A DNA stretch of 64,000 nucleotides from Flavobacterium pectinovorum (GTDB lineage Bacteria > Bacteroidota > Bacteroidia > Flavobacteriales > Flavobacteriaceae), in NCBI RefSeq assembly GCF_900142715.1, contig NZ_FRBX01000002.1, positions 918,516-982,515 of the forward strand, given 5' to 3'. Of this stretch, positions 26,138-35,226 are shown piece after piece (the stretch's first letter is position 1; each line of letters starts with the position of its first letter). Made by a program: the position numbers and the translations under genes. A model generated the notes under the pieces. That model was not told the origin of the DNA. It worked only from the letters and a program-made list of their open reading frames with translations, and ran no database searches.

Positions 26138-26776
26138 TTAGTGAATAATATCAAAAGCAAACCCGTTTTCTTTTAAAAAATGCAGTGTTTTAGGTAACGC
26201 AAATTTTAAATTTTGTGAAGCTTTAATACTGTCATGAAATACAATTACACTTCCTGATTTTACATTTTTAGTAACGTTTTCAAGACATTTCTCGGGTGTA
26301 ATGCTTTGATCAAAGTCGGCACTCAAAACATCCCACATTATTATTTTATAGCCCAAATTTCGTAAAATCTTAGATTGCTCTTTTTTGATTTTCCCGTAAG
26401 GAGGACGAAATATAAGTGTTTTTTCTTTTTTCTCTTCTTCTAAAACAGCAGCACAATTTTTTACATTCTCTATATAATCATTCGTTTGGCTTTTCCATCC
26501 ATTAACGTGATTCATTGTGTGATTGCCTATTGAATGACCTTCTTTAATTAGTTTTTCAAATAAGGATAAATTGGCTTTTATGTTTTTCCCAATACAGAAA
26601 AAAGTCGCTTTTGCATCAAATTTTTTCAATTCAGATAAAACCCAATCCGTAATTTCTGGAGTAGGCCCATCATCAAAAGTGAGGTAGATTTTCTTTTCGT
26701 TGTTCGGAATATCCCAACAATATTTAGAAAATACCCTTTTTATAAATGAATTAGTTTTTACCCAATAAAAGCTCAT
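26138..26776 (-). CDS. polysaccharide deacetylase family protein (NodB homology domain)
   Basis: A 212-residue carbohydrate esterase family 4 enzyme. The motifs are IYLTFDDGPTPE (metal and base Asp-Asp), GHSIGNHTMNHV (HxxxH metal ligands), FRPPYGKIKKEQ and WDVLSADFD. Such enzymes remove N- or O-acetyl groups from peptidoglycan or exopolysaccharide. No cleavable signal peptide is obvious, and the N-terminus VKTNSFIKRVFSKYC is only weakly hydrophobic. It is convergent with the thioredoxin-fold gene and lies downstream of the DUF2723 gene, whose terminator separates them. Confidence 0.92.
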   Translation of the reverse strand: MSFYWVKTNSFIKRVFSKYCWDIPNNEKKIYLTFDDGPTPEITDWVLSELKKFDAKATFFCIGKNIKANLSLFEKLIKEGHSIGNHTMNHVNGWKSQTNDYIENVKNCAAVLEEEKKEKTLIFRPPYGKIKKEQSKILRNLGYKIIMWDVLSADFDQSITPEKCLENVTKNVKSGSVIVFHDSIKASQNLKFALPKTLHFLKENGFAFDIIH

Positions 26777-26806
26777 TTTGAAATTATTTTAGATATATGT
26801 AAAAAT

Positions 26807-26847
26807 AAAAAATGTAGCGCTATTTTTCAATAATGCTACATTTTTTT
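26807..26847 (-). terminator. intrinsic terminator of the DUF2723 gene
   Basis: aaaaaatgtagc and gctacatttttt form a 12-bp stem around a loop of about 16 bases. A/T runs occur on both flanks. It lies between the DUF2723 stop and the deacetylase start on the minus strand. Confidence 0.75.
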
Positions 26848-26871
26848 AATTAATATGTTTTTCGTATCTTA

Positions 26872-29800
26872 TTATTCTTTTTCTCTGCCAAAGCGTTCGA
26901 AAATATTTACATAAGTGTTAAAAGTAGCTTTGTGTTTTTCATAAAAAACTGAGTCCTTGTTTTCTTTCATCACCTGTAACAAGCTTCTGTAGCGCTCAAT
27001 ATCTGTAATGATATCAATTGCCAAATCAGATTGGTCTCCGGCAGTTAAAGTTTTATAATAATCTAAGTTCTCTCTGTATTTTTGAACTAGTTTATCAAGT
27101 AAATTGTGTGCTTTTGCCGTTTCTCCTACTTTATAATATCCTCCGGCAAAAGGCTCTACTAATGAATAATAACCAAATTTGTCTAAAGGCATTTTTGTCA
27201 TAGCCAAATTGATAATGTTTTTAGCCTTGTCAATTTTTCCTTCTTCAATAAGTTGATACATTAAACGCGACAGGTTTGTACGGTATGTAATGCTATTTCT
27301 TCTTGTTTCAGGATCGTGATAGATTTTTTCGCTTTCGCTGTTGCCCCAATCCCATTTCATTACAATGTCGTACATTTTATCAGCATCAATTTGTCCCATA
27401 TCCATAGGTCCGCCATCTTTAGAAGGCGTATTTTTAACAGGAACTAATTTATAGACCATTCCGTCTAGCTGCAAATAATCTTTCAGCCATAAATAATCTT
27501 CATCATCAAAAGCACCTCCACTAAAATAAATAGGACGTTTCCAGTTGTTATTCGCTAAGATATCCAACATCATTAAGCGGTTTTTGTAGATCGCGCTTCC
27601 TTTGATATCAATATCCATATAAGGAACAATAGAATCGTTGTATTTAGGGTTGACAACTTTATTTTTGATGATTAAAGCTTTGTCAACATTTACTCTGATT
27701 TTATTTGTTGGATAAAAGTGAATCGTTTGTCCGTTTTGTAAACCAACAGTCGATTTAGGATTCTTAATAAAACTAATAAAGTCATTAATATTCCAACGAG
27801 TTTCTATTTTTGGTATATGAGCTACATAATCCAGTTTGTCACCCACATATTCTGCATGCGTAAATGAAATAGGTAACGGCTCAGATTCATACGATTTGGC
27901 TTTCATTTGATCGATATACCAATCCGTCATAAATAAACTCGTATTTACGATTTTTACGTCGGTTCTAAAATGCTCAATTTCCTGCGCATACCATAACGGG
28001 AAAGTATCATTGTCTCCAATGGTAAATAAAATAGCATCTTTGTCGCAAGAATCCAGGTAAGCTTTTGCCATTGCAACTGCCGTGCGTTTGTTAGATCTGT
28101 CGTGATCATCCCAGTTTTGAGATGCCATTAAAATTGGTGCTGCCAATAAACTTCCCGCAATAATAATTGGGCCAGCAATTCTTGGAGCAACATATTTCTG
28201 AATACTTTCATATAAAGAATAAACCCCAAAACCTATCCAGATTGCAAATACATAAAATGATCCTACAAGAGCATAATCTCTTTCACGAGGCTCAAAAGGT
28301 CTTTCGTTTAAGTATATTTTTAAAGCAATTCCAGTAAATAAGAATAATGCTAAAAGCACATAGAAACTTTTAAGATCTTTATTTGCATGGTACATTAAAC
28401 CAATAAGTCCAAGAATAAATGGCAGGAAGAAATAAACATTTCTTCCTTTGTTATTTAAAACATCTGAAGGCAAATTATCCTGAGACCCAAGATGTACAGA
28501 GTCCAGAGGTTTAATTCCGCTAATCCAGTTTCCATCCAGATTGTCATATTTCCCCTGAACGTCACTTTGGCGTCCAACAAAATTCCACATTAAATATCTC
28601 CAGTACATATATCCAAATTGATATTCAATCATAAAACTGAAATTATCAGCAGTAGTTGGTTTTTCGATGATTAAATAATCGCCGTAACTTTTAAGGAATT
28701 TTACATAACCTTCGTTGTCAATTTGTTTTTGCGCATAAGCTCTTCTAAATTCAGAAACTGTTTTCTCAACTTCATTACGTAATTGTGCAGTAGCTTTATT
28801 GTACTCTTCTTCGCTTAATTGGCTGGCGTCAATTCCGTATTTTGCCAAATCATCTTCATAAGGATAATTAGGGTTTATTTTGAATTGAGGAGGATTTGTA
28901 AAATTGATATAGTTTTGAATGTGTCCGGTTTCGGTACTCCACATTCTTGGCAGAATCGTTTTTTGATTATCATCAGTATTCTGCTCTGCATTTTTATAAT
29001 TATTGGTAATAATATATTTACCGGTTTTATAGTCTCTTTCGTAGTTTGGTTTTTTATCTAAATAAGGCGTTTTTGCATCTAAACCAGCAAATACTTCTGT
29101 GTATTGTGGTCCATAAAACAATGGATTTACACCATATTGTTCACGATTGTAATATGCTAAAACCTCTGTAGCATCCGATGGTTTGTTTTCGTTAATTACA
29201 GTATTGGCATTAGCACGAACCGGCAGCATCATCCAGGTAGAGAAGCCTATTAAGATAAAAAGAATGCAAAGAATGATAGTGTTGTAGAAAACCAGTCCTT
29301 TTTCTTTGGTGAATTTTAATCCAAAATAAAAGAATGCAATAAAAAGTAATCCAACGAAAATAGTTCCTGAGTTAAAAGGCAATCCCATGCTGTTTACCAT
29401 GAATATTTCGGTTTTACCGAAGAAAGCCATTGTTAACGGAAGTAGCAATTTGAATATAAACAACAAAATTGCAATTACAACAGCGTTTGCAATAATGAAA
29501 TTTTTGATCGTAACTTTTTCGTAGTGTTTAAAATAGTAAAGAAAACCAATTGCAGGAATGGTTAATAGTGCCATAAAGTGAACTCCAAAAGAAAGTCCGA
29601 TAACAAGTGAAATGATTAATAACCATTTGTTTCCTTTAGGTTCGTCCATATCTTGTTCCCAACGTAATCCAAGCCAAAAAAGCAATGCGATTAATAAGGA
29701 AGCCATGGCATAAACTTCGGCTTCAACAGCGTTGAACCAAAAACTGTCAGAGAATGTATAAGCAAGGGCTCCAACAAAAGAACTTCCCAAAATAACAATT

Positions 29801-30153
29801 GAATTGTTTTTGTCAATTTCTGCAAATCTTGCAATGATTTTTTTCAAAATCATTGATGAAGACCAAAACATAAACAAAATTGTAAATGCGCTAGAAAATA
29901 CAGACATCATATTTACCATTACCGCCACATGTTCTTTATCTATAGCAAACATGGCGAAAAAGGCACCCATCATTTGAAATAAAGGTGCTCCCGGAGGGTG
30001 GCCAACTTCCAGTTTAGCGGCTGTAGCAATATATTCGCCACAATCCCAAAAACTCATGGTAGGTTCAACAGTTAGTGTATAGGTAATTAAAGCGATTGCA
30101 AATGCAAACCAACCAATAATTGTATTCCATTTATTGAAATTGAATTGTGCCAT
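26872..30153 (-). CDS. DUF2723 family membrane protein (GT-C / protein O-mannosyltransferase-like)
   Basis: A 1093-residue protein with about a dozen hydrophobic segments over the first 330 residues and again at 560-700. The first extracytoplasmic loop reads EPTMSFWDCGEYIATAAKLE, followed by GHPPGAPLFQMMGAFFAMF. This acidic loop is the hallmark of DUF2723 and corresponds to the catalytic loop of GT-C glycosyltransferases such as PMT. The C-terminal part (LTAGDQSDLAIDII and preceding TPR-like helices) is soluble. A role in protein O-glycosylation, which is general in Flavobacteria, is a family-level inference. Confidence 0.85.
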   Translation of the reverse strand: MAQFNFNKWNTIIGWFAFAIALITYTLTVEPTMSFWDCGEYIATAAKLEVGHPPGAPLFQMMGAFFAMFAIDKEHVAVMVNMMSVFSSAFTILFMFWSSSMILKKIIARFAEIDKNNSIVILGSSFVGALAYTFSDSFWFNAVEAEVYAMASLLIALLFWLGLRWEQDMDEPKGNKWLLIISLVIGLSFGVHFMALLTIPAIGFLYYFKHYEKVTIKNFIIANAVVIAILLFIFKLLLPLTMAFFGKTEIFMVNSMGLPFNSGTIFVGLLFIAFFYFGLKFTKEKGLVFYNTIILCILFILIGFSTWMMLPVRANANTVINENKPSDATEVLAYYNREQYGVNPLFYGPQYTEVFAGLDAKTPYLDKKPNYERDYKTGKYIITNNYKNAEQNTDDNQKTILPRMWSTETGHIQNYINFTNPPQFKINPNYPYEDDLAKYGIDASQLSEEEYNKATAQLRNEVEKTVSEFRRAYAQKQIDNEGYVKFLKSYGDYLIIEKPTTADNFSFMIEYQFGYMYWRYLMWNFVGRQSDVQGKYDNLDGNWISGIKPLDSVHLGSQDNLPSDVLNNKGRNVYFFLPFILGLIGLMYHANKDLKSFYVLLALFLFTGIALKIYLNERPFEPRERDYALVGSFYVFAIWIGFGVYSLYESIQKYVAPRIAGPIIIAGSLLAAPILMASQNWDDHDRSNKRTAVAMAKAYLDSCDKDAILFTIGDNDTFPLWYAQEIEHFRTDVKIVNTSLFMTDWYIDQMKAKSYESEPLPISFTHAEYVGDKLDYVAHIPKIETRWNINDFISFIKNPKSTVGLQNGQTIHFYPTNKIRVNVDKALIIKNKVVNPKYNDSIVPYMDIDIKGSAIYKNRLMMLDILANNNWKRPIYFSGGAFDDEDYLWLKDYLQLDGMVYKLVPVKNTPSKDGGPMDMGQIDADKMYDIVMKWDWGNSESEKIYHDPETRRNSITYRTNLSRLMYQLIEEGKIDKAKNIINLAMTKMPLDKFGYYSLVEPFAGGYYKVGETAKAHNLLDKLVQKYRENLDYYKTLTAGDQSDLAIDIITDIERYRSLLQVMKENKDSVFYEKHKATFNTYVNIFERFGREKE

Positions 30154-30398
30154 ATTTAGGTGTTAAAATTTTGTATGTTTTCTATCCTACAAAGAAAATG
30201 TTTTTTTGTGTAAAGAAACGACCATTAACAAAAAATTCTACAAAACTATTTGCTCGAAGTAACGTATTGTTTGTGAAATACTTGTGGTGGTATTAAAGAT
30301 TTTGGAGGAATAAAAAGGAAAAAAAATTGATTTTTTTCGTCAAAAAGTTTGCGCAAACTAAAAAAAGCTTTAAATTTGCACTCGCTTAACAGCACTGC
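30154..30398. other. intergenic region upstream of tRNA-Gln
   Basis: 245 bp without a recognisable gene. Its right end carries the first tRNA promoter. The minus-strand promoter of the DUF2723 gene must lie near the left end, but no convincing box was identified. Confidence 0.5.
30348..30378 (+). promoter_or_regulatory. promoter of the first tRNA-Gln unit (TTTG-N19-TAAATTTG)
   Basis: TTTG at 30348-30351 and TAAATTTG at 30371-30378 are 19 bp apart. The upstream box is embedded in the palindrome agtttgcgcaaact (30346-30359). The tRNA begins 21 bp after the box. Confidence 0.75.
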
Positions 30399-30469
30399 TG
30401 GTCTATGGTGTAATGGTAACACAACTGTTTTTGGTGCAGTCTTTCAAGGTTCGAGTCCTTGTAGACCAA
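30399..30469 (+). tRNA. tRNA-Gln (anticodon TTG)
   Basis: A 71-base tRNA with acceptor TGGTCTA pairing with TAGACCA and an A discriminator, D-arm GTGT..ACAC with AATGGTA loop, anticodon arm ACTGT-TTTTGGT-GCAGT with anticodon TTG, and TTCGAGT in the T-loop. CCA is not encoded. It has its own promoter and terminator and an identical copy 313 bp downstream. Confidence 0.95.
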
Positions 30470-30472
30470 CAT

Positions 30473-30501
30473 AAAGCCTCTCAATCGAGAGGCTTTTTTT
30501 A
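30473..30501 (+). terminator. terminator of the first tRNA-Gln unit
   Basis: aagcctctc and gagaggctt pair around aatc, followed by TTTTT. The identical hairpin follows the second tRNA. Confidence 0.9.
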
Positions 30502-30660
30502 TGTTATAAACTTAAAGATTTTGTTGAGATAAGTAATTTTCAATTTTTACTGGAGAGAGAAATTTTTTATAGAAAAAAAAATAATTTTCTCTTTTTATTT
30601 AATCTTTCGTTAGTGTTTGGATTTTTATAAAAAAAATGTTTACGGTTATTTTATAAAAAG

Positions 30661-30691
30661 TTTGTGTAAACTAAAAATTAAATTAAATTTG
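30661..30691 (+). promoter_or_regulatory. promoter of the second tRNA-Gln unit (TTTG-N19-TAAATTTG)
   Basis: TTTG at 30661-30664 and TAAATTTG at 30684-30691 keep the same 19-bp spacing as in the first unit. The palindrome around the upstream box is retained in degenerate form (agtttgtgtaaact, 30659-30672). Confidence 0.75.
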
Positions 30692-30711
30692 CATTCGCTT
30701 AATCGCACTGC

Positions 30712-30782
30712 TGGTCTATGGTGTAATGGTAACACAACTGTTTTTGGTGCAGTCTTTCAAGGTTCGAGTCCTTGTAGACCAA
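30712..30782 (+). tRNA. tRNA-Gln (anticodon TTG), second copy
   Basis: 71 bases identical to the copy at 30399-30469, again without encoded CCA. The short leader (cgcttaa..gcactgc) is conserved between the copies while the sequence between the units is not, as expected for an old duplication kept under selection. Confidence 0.95.
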
Positions 30783-30786
30783 CATA

Positions 30787-30815
30787 AAAGCCTCTCAATC
30801 GAGAGGCTTTTTTTA
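30787..30815 (+). terminator. terminator of the second tRNA-Gln unit
   Basis: The hairpin agcctctc-aatc-gagaggct followed by a T run repeats that of the first unit. Confidence 0.9.
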
Positions 30816-30975
30816 TGCAATGTCTCGTGCTGAAGCAAGTGTACTACTTGAGAGTAGTATTTAATCTCTTGATATCTGAATATTTAAATAAAAATTGAAA
30901 ATGAGAAGCTCAGGTTTCTCGTTTTCTTGTATTGTATACGAGCTTTGCTGAAAAATATAAATAGTTGTTGAATAT

Positions 30976-31782
30976 TTATTTTGAAAACAAGGAAGAAGGA
31001 ACTACTCCAAATTTCTTTTTAAACGAAAAAGAAAAATGGGATAAATCTTCAAAGCCTACTCCGATATAAACTTCTGATGGAGGATTTCCTTGCTTGATTA
31101 AATAATAAGCTTCCTGAAGTCTTTTGTTTAGCAACCATTTTCCAGGCGTTTGCTGGAATACTTTTTCAAAATCTCTTTTAAAAGTAGCAAGACTTCTGCC
31201 GGTTAAATAAGCAAAACGATTTAAGTGTACGTTAAAATGAAAGTTTTTATTCATAAAAGCTTCTAAATCTATTTTTCCGGGTTCGGTAAAATCAAACAGA
31301 ATATCCTTTAATTCAGGATTCACTTTGATTAAAAGATGAATGGCTTCTTTTATTTTTAGTTTAAATAAAGCTTCGTTGTTTTCCTGCTCAACTTCAAGAT
31401 AAGAAATTAGTGATTCTATGAATGATTTATACAGCGGATCAGAAGCTAGTGGAATCATAGATTCCGAATCTGTTTTTCTTTGAATCTTGATGTTGTATTC
31501 GTTGCTTATTTCGCGTAAAATTTCCTGATCTAGAAAAAGTGATATCGATTTGAATTCGCCTCCCTCGGGCGGAATTTTAATAAATTTAGCTAAGTGATTT
31601 CTTTTGCTAAGGCGAAAATCACCCGGTTTAGAATGATAAGTGTTTTTGCTGTCAGAAGCGATCATTTCTCCGGAAACCTGATAACTAAAAACATGTTCGG
31701 GAATAAAATGTTCACCTTGTCGACTGCGTGCAAAATAACAGGAATATAGTATTTTGGGTTTTGTATTTGTGATTGCTGTCAT
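30976..31782 (-). CDS. AraC family transcriptional regulator
   Basis: A 268-residue regulator. The C-terminal AraC-type DNA-binding domain covers about residues 165-268, with NRFAYLTGRSLATFKRDFEK and WLLNKRLQEAYYLIKQ in the first helix-turn-helix, and VGFEDLSHFSFSFKKKFG in the second. The N-terminal part starts KILYSCYFARSRQGEHFIPE and resembles cupin-like effector domains, for example FSYQVSGEM. It lies directly downstream of the aldehyde dehydrogenase gene on the same strand, after a hairpin, and may regulate it. Confidence 0.9.
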   Translation of the reverse strand: MTAITNTKPKILYSCYFARSRQGEHFIPEHVFSYQVSGEMIASDSKNTYHSKPGDFRLSKRNHLAKFIKIPPEGGEFKSISLFLDQEILREISNEYNIKIQRKTDSESMIPLASDPLYKSFIESLISYLEVEQENNEALFKLKIKEAIHLLIKVNPELKDILFDFTEPGKIDLEAFMNKNFHFNVHLNRFAYLTGRSLATFKRDFEKVFQQTPGKWLLNKRLQEAYYLIKQGNPPSEVYIGVGFEDLSHFSFSFKKKFGVVPSSLFSK

Positions 31783-31800
31783 AATGTAAAGTTAGTAAAA

Positions 31801-31834
31801 GATCTGAAAATCTATTTATGAAGATTTTCAGATC
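31801..31834 (-). terminator. hairpin after the aldehyde dehydrogenase gene
   Basis: gatctgaaaatct and agattttcagatc form a 13-bp stem around an 8-base loop, followed on the minus strand by TTTTAC. It is a plausible terminator between the dehydrogenase gene and the AraC gene, with a short T run. Confidence 0.65.
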
Positions 31835-31849
31835 CTTGTATTTAGGTAT

Positions 31850-33265
31850 TTATCGAATTAAGGCTTTTGGTTCAAGATAAGCTTCAAGTCCAATTGTGCC
31901 AAATTCCCTGCCTATTCCTGATTGTTTAAATCCGCCAAAAGGAGCCATAGGATCATGTTTAATTCCGTTTATTTGCACACGTCCTGCGTTAATTTGAGAA
32001 GCTACGTTATGTGCTCTTTTTTCGTTAGAAGAGCTTATATAAGCTTGTAATCCGTAAGTGGTGTCGTTTGCAATTTTAATGGCTTCTTCTTCTGTTTGGT
32101 AAGTAATGATTGATAAAACTGGACCAAATATTTCTTCTTGTGCAATACGCATGTTGTTTTTTACATTTACAAATACAGTTGGTTTAACAAAATTGCCATT
32201 TTCTAATCCGTTAGGTTTTCCTAAACCGCCAATTAAAATTTCGGCACCTTCATTAATTCCTATTTGAATATAATTTTGAACTCTTTCATATTGTTTTATG
32301 CTAACCATTGGGCCTACTGTAGTAGTTGTGTTTTTTGGATCGCCAACAACGATGTTTTGAGTGCTGTTGTTAATCAACGATTTAACTTCTTCTAGTTTAT
32401 CTTCGGGTACCAATAATCTTGTGCCTGCAATACACGCTTGTCCACTGTTCATATACGCGGCAGCTATTGCACGCGGAATTGCTTCTGAAAAATTAGCGTC
32501 ATCCAGAATAATATTAGGTGATTTTCCTCCAAGTTCTAGTGTAACGCGTTTCATAGTGTTAACAGCTTCTTTTGCAATAATTTTTCCAACAGCTGTAGAG
32601 CCTGTAAACGAAATTTTAGCAACATCAGGATTGCGGCTTATTTCGGCACCGACAATTTCGCCTAAACCATTAACGATATTAAAAACGCCTTTTGGCAAGC
32701 CAGCTTCATGAAGGCATTCTGTAATTAATTGTGTTTGTTGAGCACTCATTTCGCTTGGTTTTATTACTGCCGTACATCCTGCGGCAATTGCTGTTGAGAG
32801 TTTGCCACAGATAAAACCATTGCTTGAATTCCATGGAATAATAATTCCAACCACACCAATTGGTGTCATCTGAACTTCAGATTCACCCATAATTTTGTTG
32901 AAACTATAAGTGTTTAATAGTTGAATTGCCGACTCAAAACTTTTTAGCATATAATCAAAGCTGATTGTTGCAAATTGAGATGTTCCCCCGTATTCTTCAA
33001 TCATTGTGCTAATGAATTCTTCTTTTCTTTTTTTAATAGAAGTTTGGATATTCTGTAAATAGTGAATTCTTTCGGTAATTGTTGTTTTAGAAAAAGTTTT
33101 AAAAGCTGTTTTAGCGGCGTCTATCGCTTTTTGTGTGTCTTCTTGGTTTCCTAAAAGAACTTTTCCTAATTTTTCATTAGTTGTGGGGCTAATAAGATCG
33201 AAATATTCTGTTCCTTTTGGTGTAATAAATTCTCCGTTAATGTAAATTTTGTCTATTGTTTTCAT
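31850..33265 (-). CDS. NAD(P)-dependent aldehyde dehydrogenase
   Basis: Oxidises an aldehyde to the acid with NAD(P). The start at 33265 (MKTIDKIYINGEF) gives 471 residues and begins with the canonical first strand; the upstream ATG at 33295 adds ten residues with no homology and is not favoured. The motifs IPWNSSNGF, FTGSTAVGK (cofactor binding), LELGGKSPN with Glu244 and NSGQACIAG with catalytic Cys278 are all intact. The substrate cannot be read from sequence. The AraC-type gene downstream may be its regulator. Confidence 0.93.
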   Translation of the reverse strand: MKTIDKIYINGEFITPKGTEYFDLISPTTNEKLGKVLLGNQEDTQKAIDAAKTAFKTFSKTTITERIHYLQNIQTSIKKRKEEFISTMIEEYGGTSQFATISFDYMLKSFESAIQLLNTYSFNKIMGESEVQMTPIGVVGIIIPWNSSNGFICGKLSTAIAAGCTAVIKPSEMSAQQTQLITECLHEAGLPKGVFNIVNGLGEIVGAEISRNPDVAKISFTGSTAVGKIIAKEAVNTMKRVTLELGGKSPNIILDDANFSEAIPRAIAAAYMNSGQACIAGTRLLVPEDKLEEVKSLINNSTQNIVVGDPKNTTTTVGPMVSIKQYERVQNYIQIGINEGAEILIGGLGKPNGLENGNFVKPTVFVNVKNNMRIAQEEIFGPVLSIITYQTEEEAIKIANDTTYGLQAYISSSNEKRAHNVASQINAGRVQINGIKHDPMAPFGGFKQSGIGREFGTIGLEAYLEPKALIR

Positions 33266-33535
33266 GGTATATTTTTTATGAATTTTATTAGACAAAGATC
33301 TGGATTAAGAATACTGCTTGCTTTGTTGTAAGGCTCAAATAGACTTTGTTATAAAGCTCATAAAAAAAAGTTTTTATGAAGAATAATTATAGCGGAATAT
33401 AAATTTAGATGTTAAAATTTCAAATAAGTAAGTTTTTTATTTGACTTATATGTCTGTTTATTAGTGTTTTAAGTATATTTGATATGACGAAAAAATACTG
33501 CAGTGCGTTTTTGTTTTAACTAAAAATTTAAAATT

Positions 33536-33682
33536 ATGGATAATTTAAAAAAATTTGAGTTTGAGAAGTTAGATTCTTCTGAAATGAAAGAAGTGCAAGG
33601 AGGAAATTTGTTTGATGAGCTTGTAAAGGTGATAAAATCTTTAGAGCCAATTATTAATCCAATAGTTGGAATAGTAACATAA
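33536..33682 (+). CDS. small double-glycine leader peptide (bacteriocin- or RiPP-like)
   Basis: A 48-residue peptide, too short for routine gene calling. Residues 1-23 (MDNLKKFEFEKLDSSEMKEV, then QGG) form a classic double-glycine leader: the LxxxEMKEVxGG pattern is cut after Gly-Gly by C39-peptidase ABC exporters. The core of 25 residues, starting NLFDELVKVIKSLEPI, is amphipathic and hydrophobic at the end, without Cys. It is preceded by an AT-rich leader and followed by a clear terminator, which supports a real transcription unit. No C39 transporter or modifying enzyme is nearby in the window. Confidence 0.75.
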   Translation: MDNLKKFEFEKLDSSEMKEVQGGNLFDELVKVIKSLEPIINPIVGIVT

Positions 33683-33703
33683 GAGTGTTAAACGTAGTTA
33701 TTA

Positions 33704-33733
33704 TAAAAAAAGCTTCTCAATTGAGAAGCTTTT
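33704..33733. terminator. bidirectional terminator between the leader peptide and the universal stress protein
   Basis: The perfect 20-bp palindrome agcttctcaattgagaagct (33711-33730) is flanked by an A run on the left and tttt on the right. It can terminate both convergent genes. Confidence 0.88.
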
Positions 33734-33749
33734 GTGTTTGTTGTGTTAT

Positions 33750-34574
33750 TTAAATTTTAAATGTTATTACGGGTTTAACAGCGTGATTTACTAAACCTTC
33801 GCTAATGCTTCCATTGAAAAAATGTGCAAAACCGGTTCTTCCATGTGTGCACATCCCAATAATGTCTGCATTTATACTATTAGAGAAATTAATAATTCCC
33901 TTTTCTATATTCGTGTCGTTGTAAATGTGTGTTGAGTAATTCGTAAGGTTGAATTCTGAAGTGAATTCCTTTATTGCTTGTTCTACAACATGAGTTGGTT
34001 TAAAACTGTTTGGTGTGCAAATAGTTACCAGGTGTATTTTTGAATCGAAAAATTTAGTAATATTCAACAGTTTTTCAAATGGCTTTTTAGTTTCTTCTGT
34101 AAAATCTGATGCGAAAACAATATTTGAAGCATTAAAGTTTTTTATGTCTTTTTTGATAACCAAAACCGGGATTTCAGAATTACGAACCACTTTTTCAGTA
34201 TTAGAGCCAATTAGTAATTCCTCAATTCCAGAAGAACCGTGTGATCCCATAATGATTAAGTCAACATCGTAATCTTTGCTTATTTGAGTGATGCCGTGAA
34301 TTGGTTTGTCCATTTTTACAATTTCGGTAACAGGAATTCCGTCCAGATATGGACTTGATGAAATTTCGTCAAGTGTTTCGTTTGCTTTTTTCATAAAAAG
34401 CATGGTTTCCGGAATACTCACACCGCCCAAAATTGCATCATTCATTTGATGGGGCAACTCAAGCATGTGTAAAATGATAATTTCAGAATCGTTTTTTTTG
34501 GCAATTTGTGCGGCGACTTTTAAAGCGTCTTCAGCATGTTCTGAAAAATCTGTAGGTACTAGAATTCGTTTCAT
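33750..34574 (-). CDS. tandem universal stress protein (UspA family)
   Basis: A 274-residue cytoplasmic protein with two Usp domains. Domain 1 (1-140) starts RILVPTDFSEHAEDALKVA and ends with the ATP-binding pattern IMGSHGSSGIEELLIGS, then NTEKVVRNSEIPVLVI. Domain 2 (about 150-274) starts NIVFASDFTEETKKPFEKL and ends GMCTHGRTGFAHFFNGSISE. The GxxG-N9-GS pattern suggests nucleotide binding in both. Such proteins accumulate during starvation or redox stress. It is transcribed alone. Confidence 0.93.
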   Translation of the reverse strand: MKRILVPTDFSEHAEDALKVAAQIAKKNDSEIIILHMLELPHQMNDAILGGVSIPETMLFMKKANETLDEISSSPYLDGIPVTEIVKMDKPIHGITQISKDYDVDLIIMGSHGSSGIEELLIGSNTEKVVRNSEIPVLVIKKDIKNFNASNIVFASDFTEETKKPFEKLLNITKFFDSKIHLVTICTPNSFKPTHVVEQAIKEFTSEFNLTNYSTHIYNDTNIEKGIINFSNSINADIIGMCTHGRTGFAHFFNGSISEGLVNHAVKPVITFKI

Positions 34575-34657
34575 AACTTTTAGGGTTAAATAAGGTGAAA
34601 TTCTTTATTTTTAATGCTTCTATAAAGATAAGAAATATTTTAGAGCAATGTATTTAT

Positions 34658-34686
34658 TTTGATTTATAAAAAAAACACTATATTTG
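34658..34686 (+). promoter_or_regulatory. promoter of the rimP-nusA-infB operon (TTTG-N17-TATATTTG)
   Basis: TTTG at 34658-34661 and TATATTTG at 34679-34686 are separated by 17 bp. The rimP ATG follows 62 bp later. The leader contains ggggactaagtgtcccc (34714-34730), which forms a short hairpin before the start codon. Confidence 0.7.
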
Positions 34687-34748
34687 CACCGTTATTTATT
34701 AAAATCTAAATAATGAGGGGACTAAGTGTCCCCTCTTTTTATAAAATT

Positions 34749-35213
34749 ATGACATTTAAAGAAAAAGTAAACGAACTAATTACAGAGGCTCTTCTGGAAA
34801 AGCCGTCAATCTTTTTGATTGATCTTGCTATTTCGGATTCTTTCAAAATTAGTGTAGGTTTAGATGGGGATAATGGAGTGGCGTTGCAGGATTGTATCGA
34901 TATTAGTCGCGCAATCGAGAATAATCTGGATCGTGAAGAGCAGGATTTTTCGCTTGAAGTAGCATCTGTTGGAGTAGGATCGCCTTTGAAAATGACAAGA
35001 CAATACAAGAAAAATGTAGGTAGAACGTTGATTGTTACTACAAAAACTGAAAAAATTGAAGCAGAATTAGTAGAAGCTAACGATGTTTTTATAATTTTGT
35101 CTTGGAAAGCAAGAGAACCGAAAAAAGTAGGAAAAGGAAAAGAAACAGTTCAAAAAGAGCAACAAATACCTTATACAGAAATTAAAGAGGCAATTGTTAC
35201 AGTAACATTTTAA
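34749..35213 (+). CDS. rimP: ribosome maturation factor RimP
   Basis: Assists assembly of the 30S subunit. The start at 34749 ([15 protein letters not shown]) is chosen because an upstream ATG at 34713 would lie inside the leader hairpin. The 154-residue protein has the N-terminal fold with [20 protein letters not shown] near residues 35-54 and the signature [15 protein letters not shown], corresponding to the family YxLEVSSPG motif with the proline replaced by a Val-Gly step. It is first in the conserved rimP-nusA-infB operon, 13 bp before nusA. Confidence 0.95.
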   Translation: MTFKEKVNELITEALLEKPSIFLIDLAISDSFKISVGLDGDNGVALQDCIDISRAIENNLDREEQDFSLEVASVGVGSPLKMTRQYKKNVGRTLIVTTKTEKIEAELVEANDVFIILSWKAREPKKVGKGKETVQKEQQIPYTEIKEAIVTVTF

Positions 35214-35226
35214 TTAAAGAATTCGC

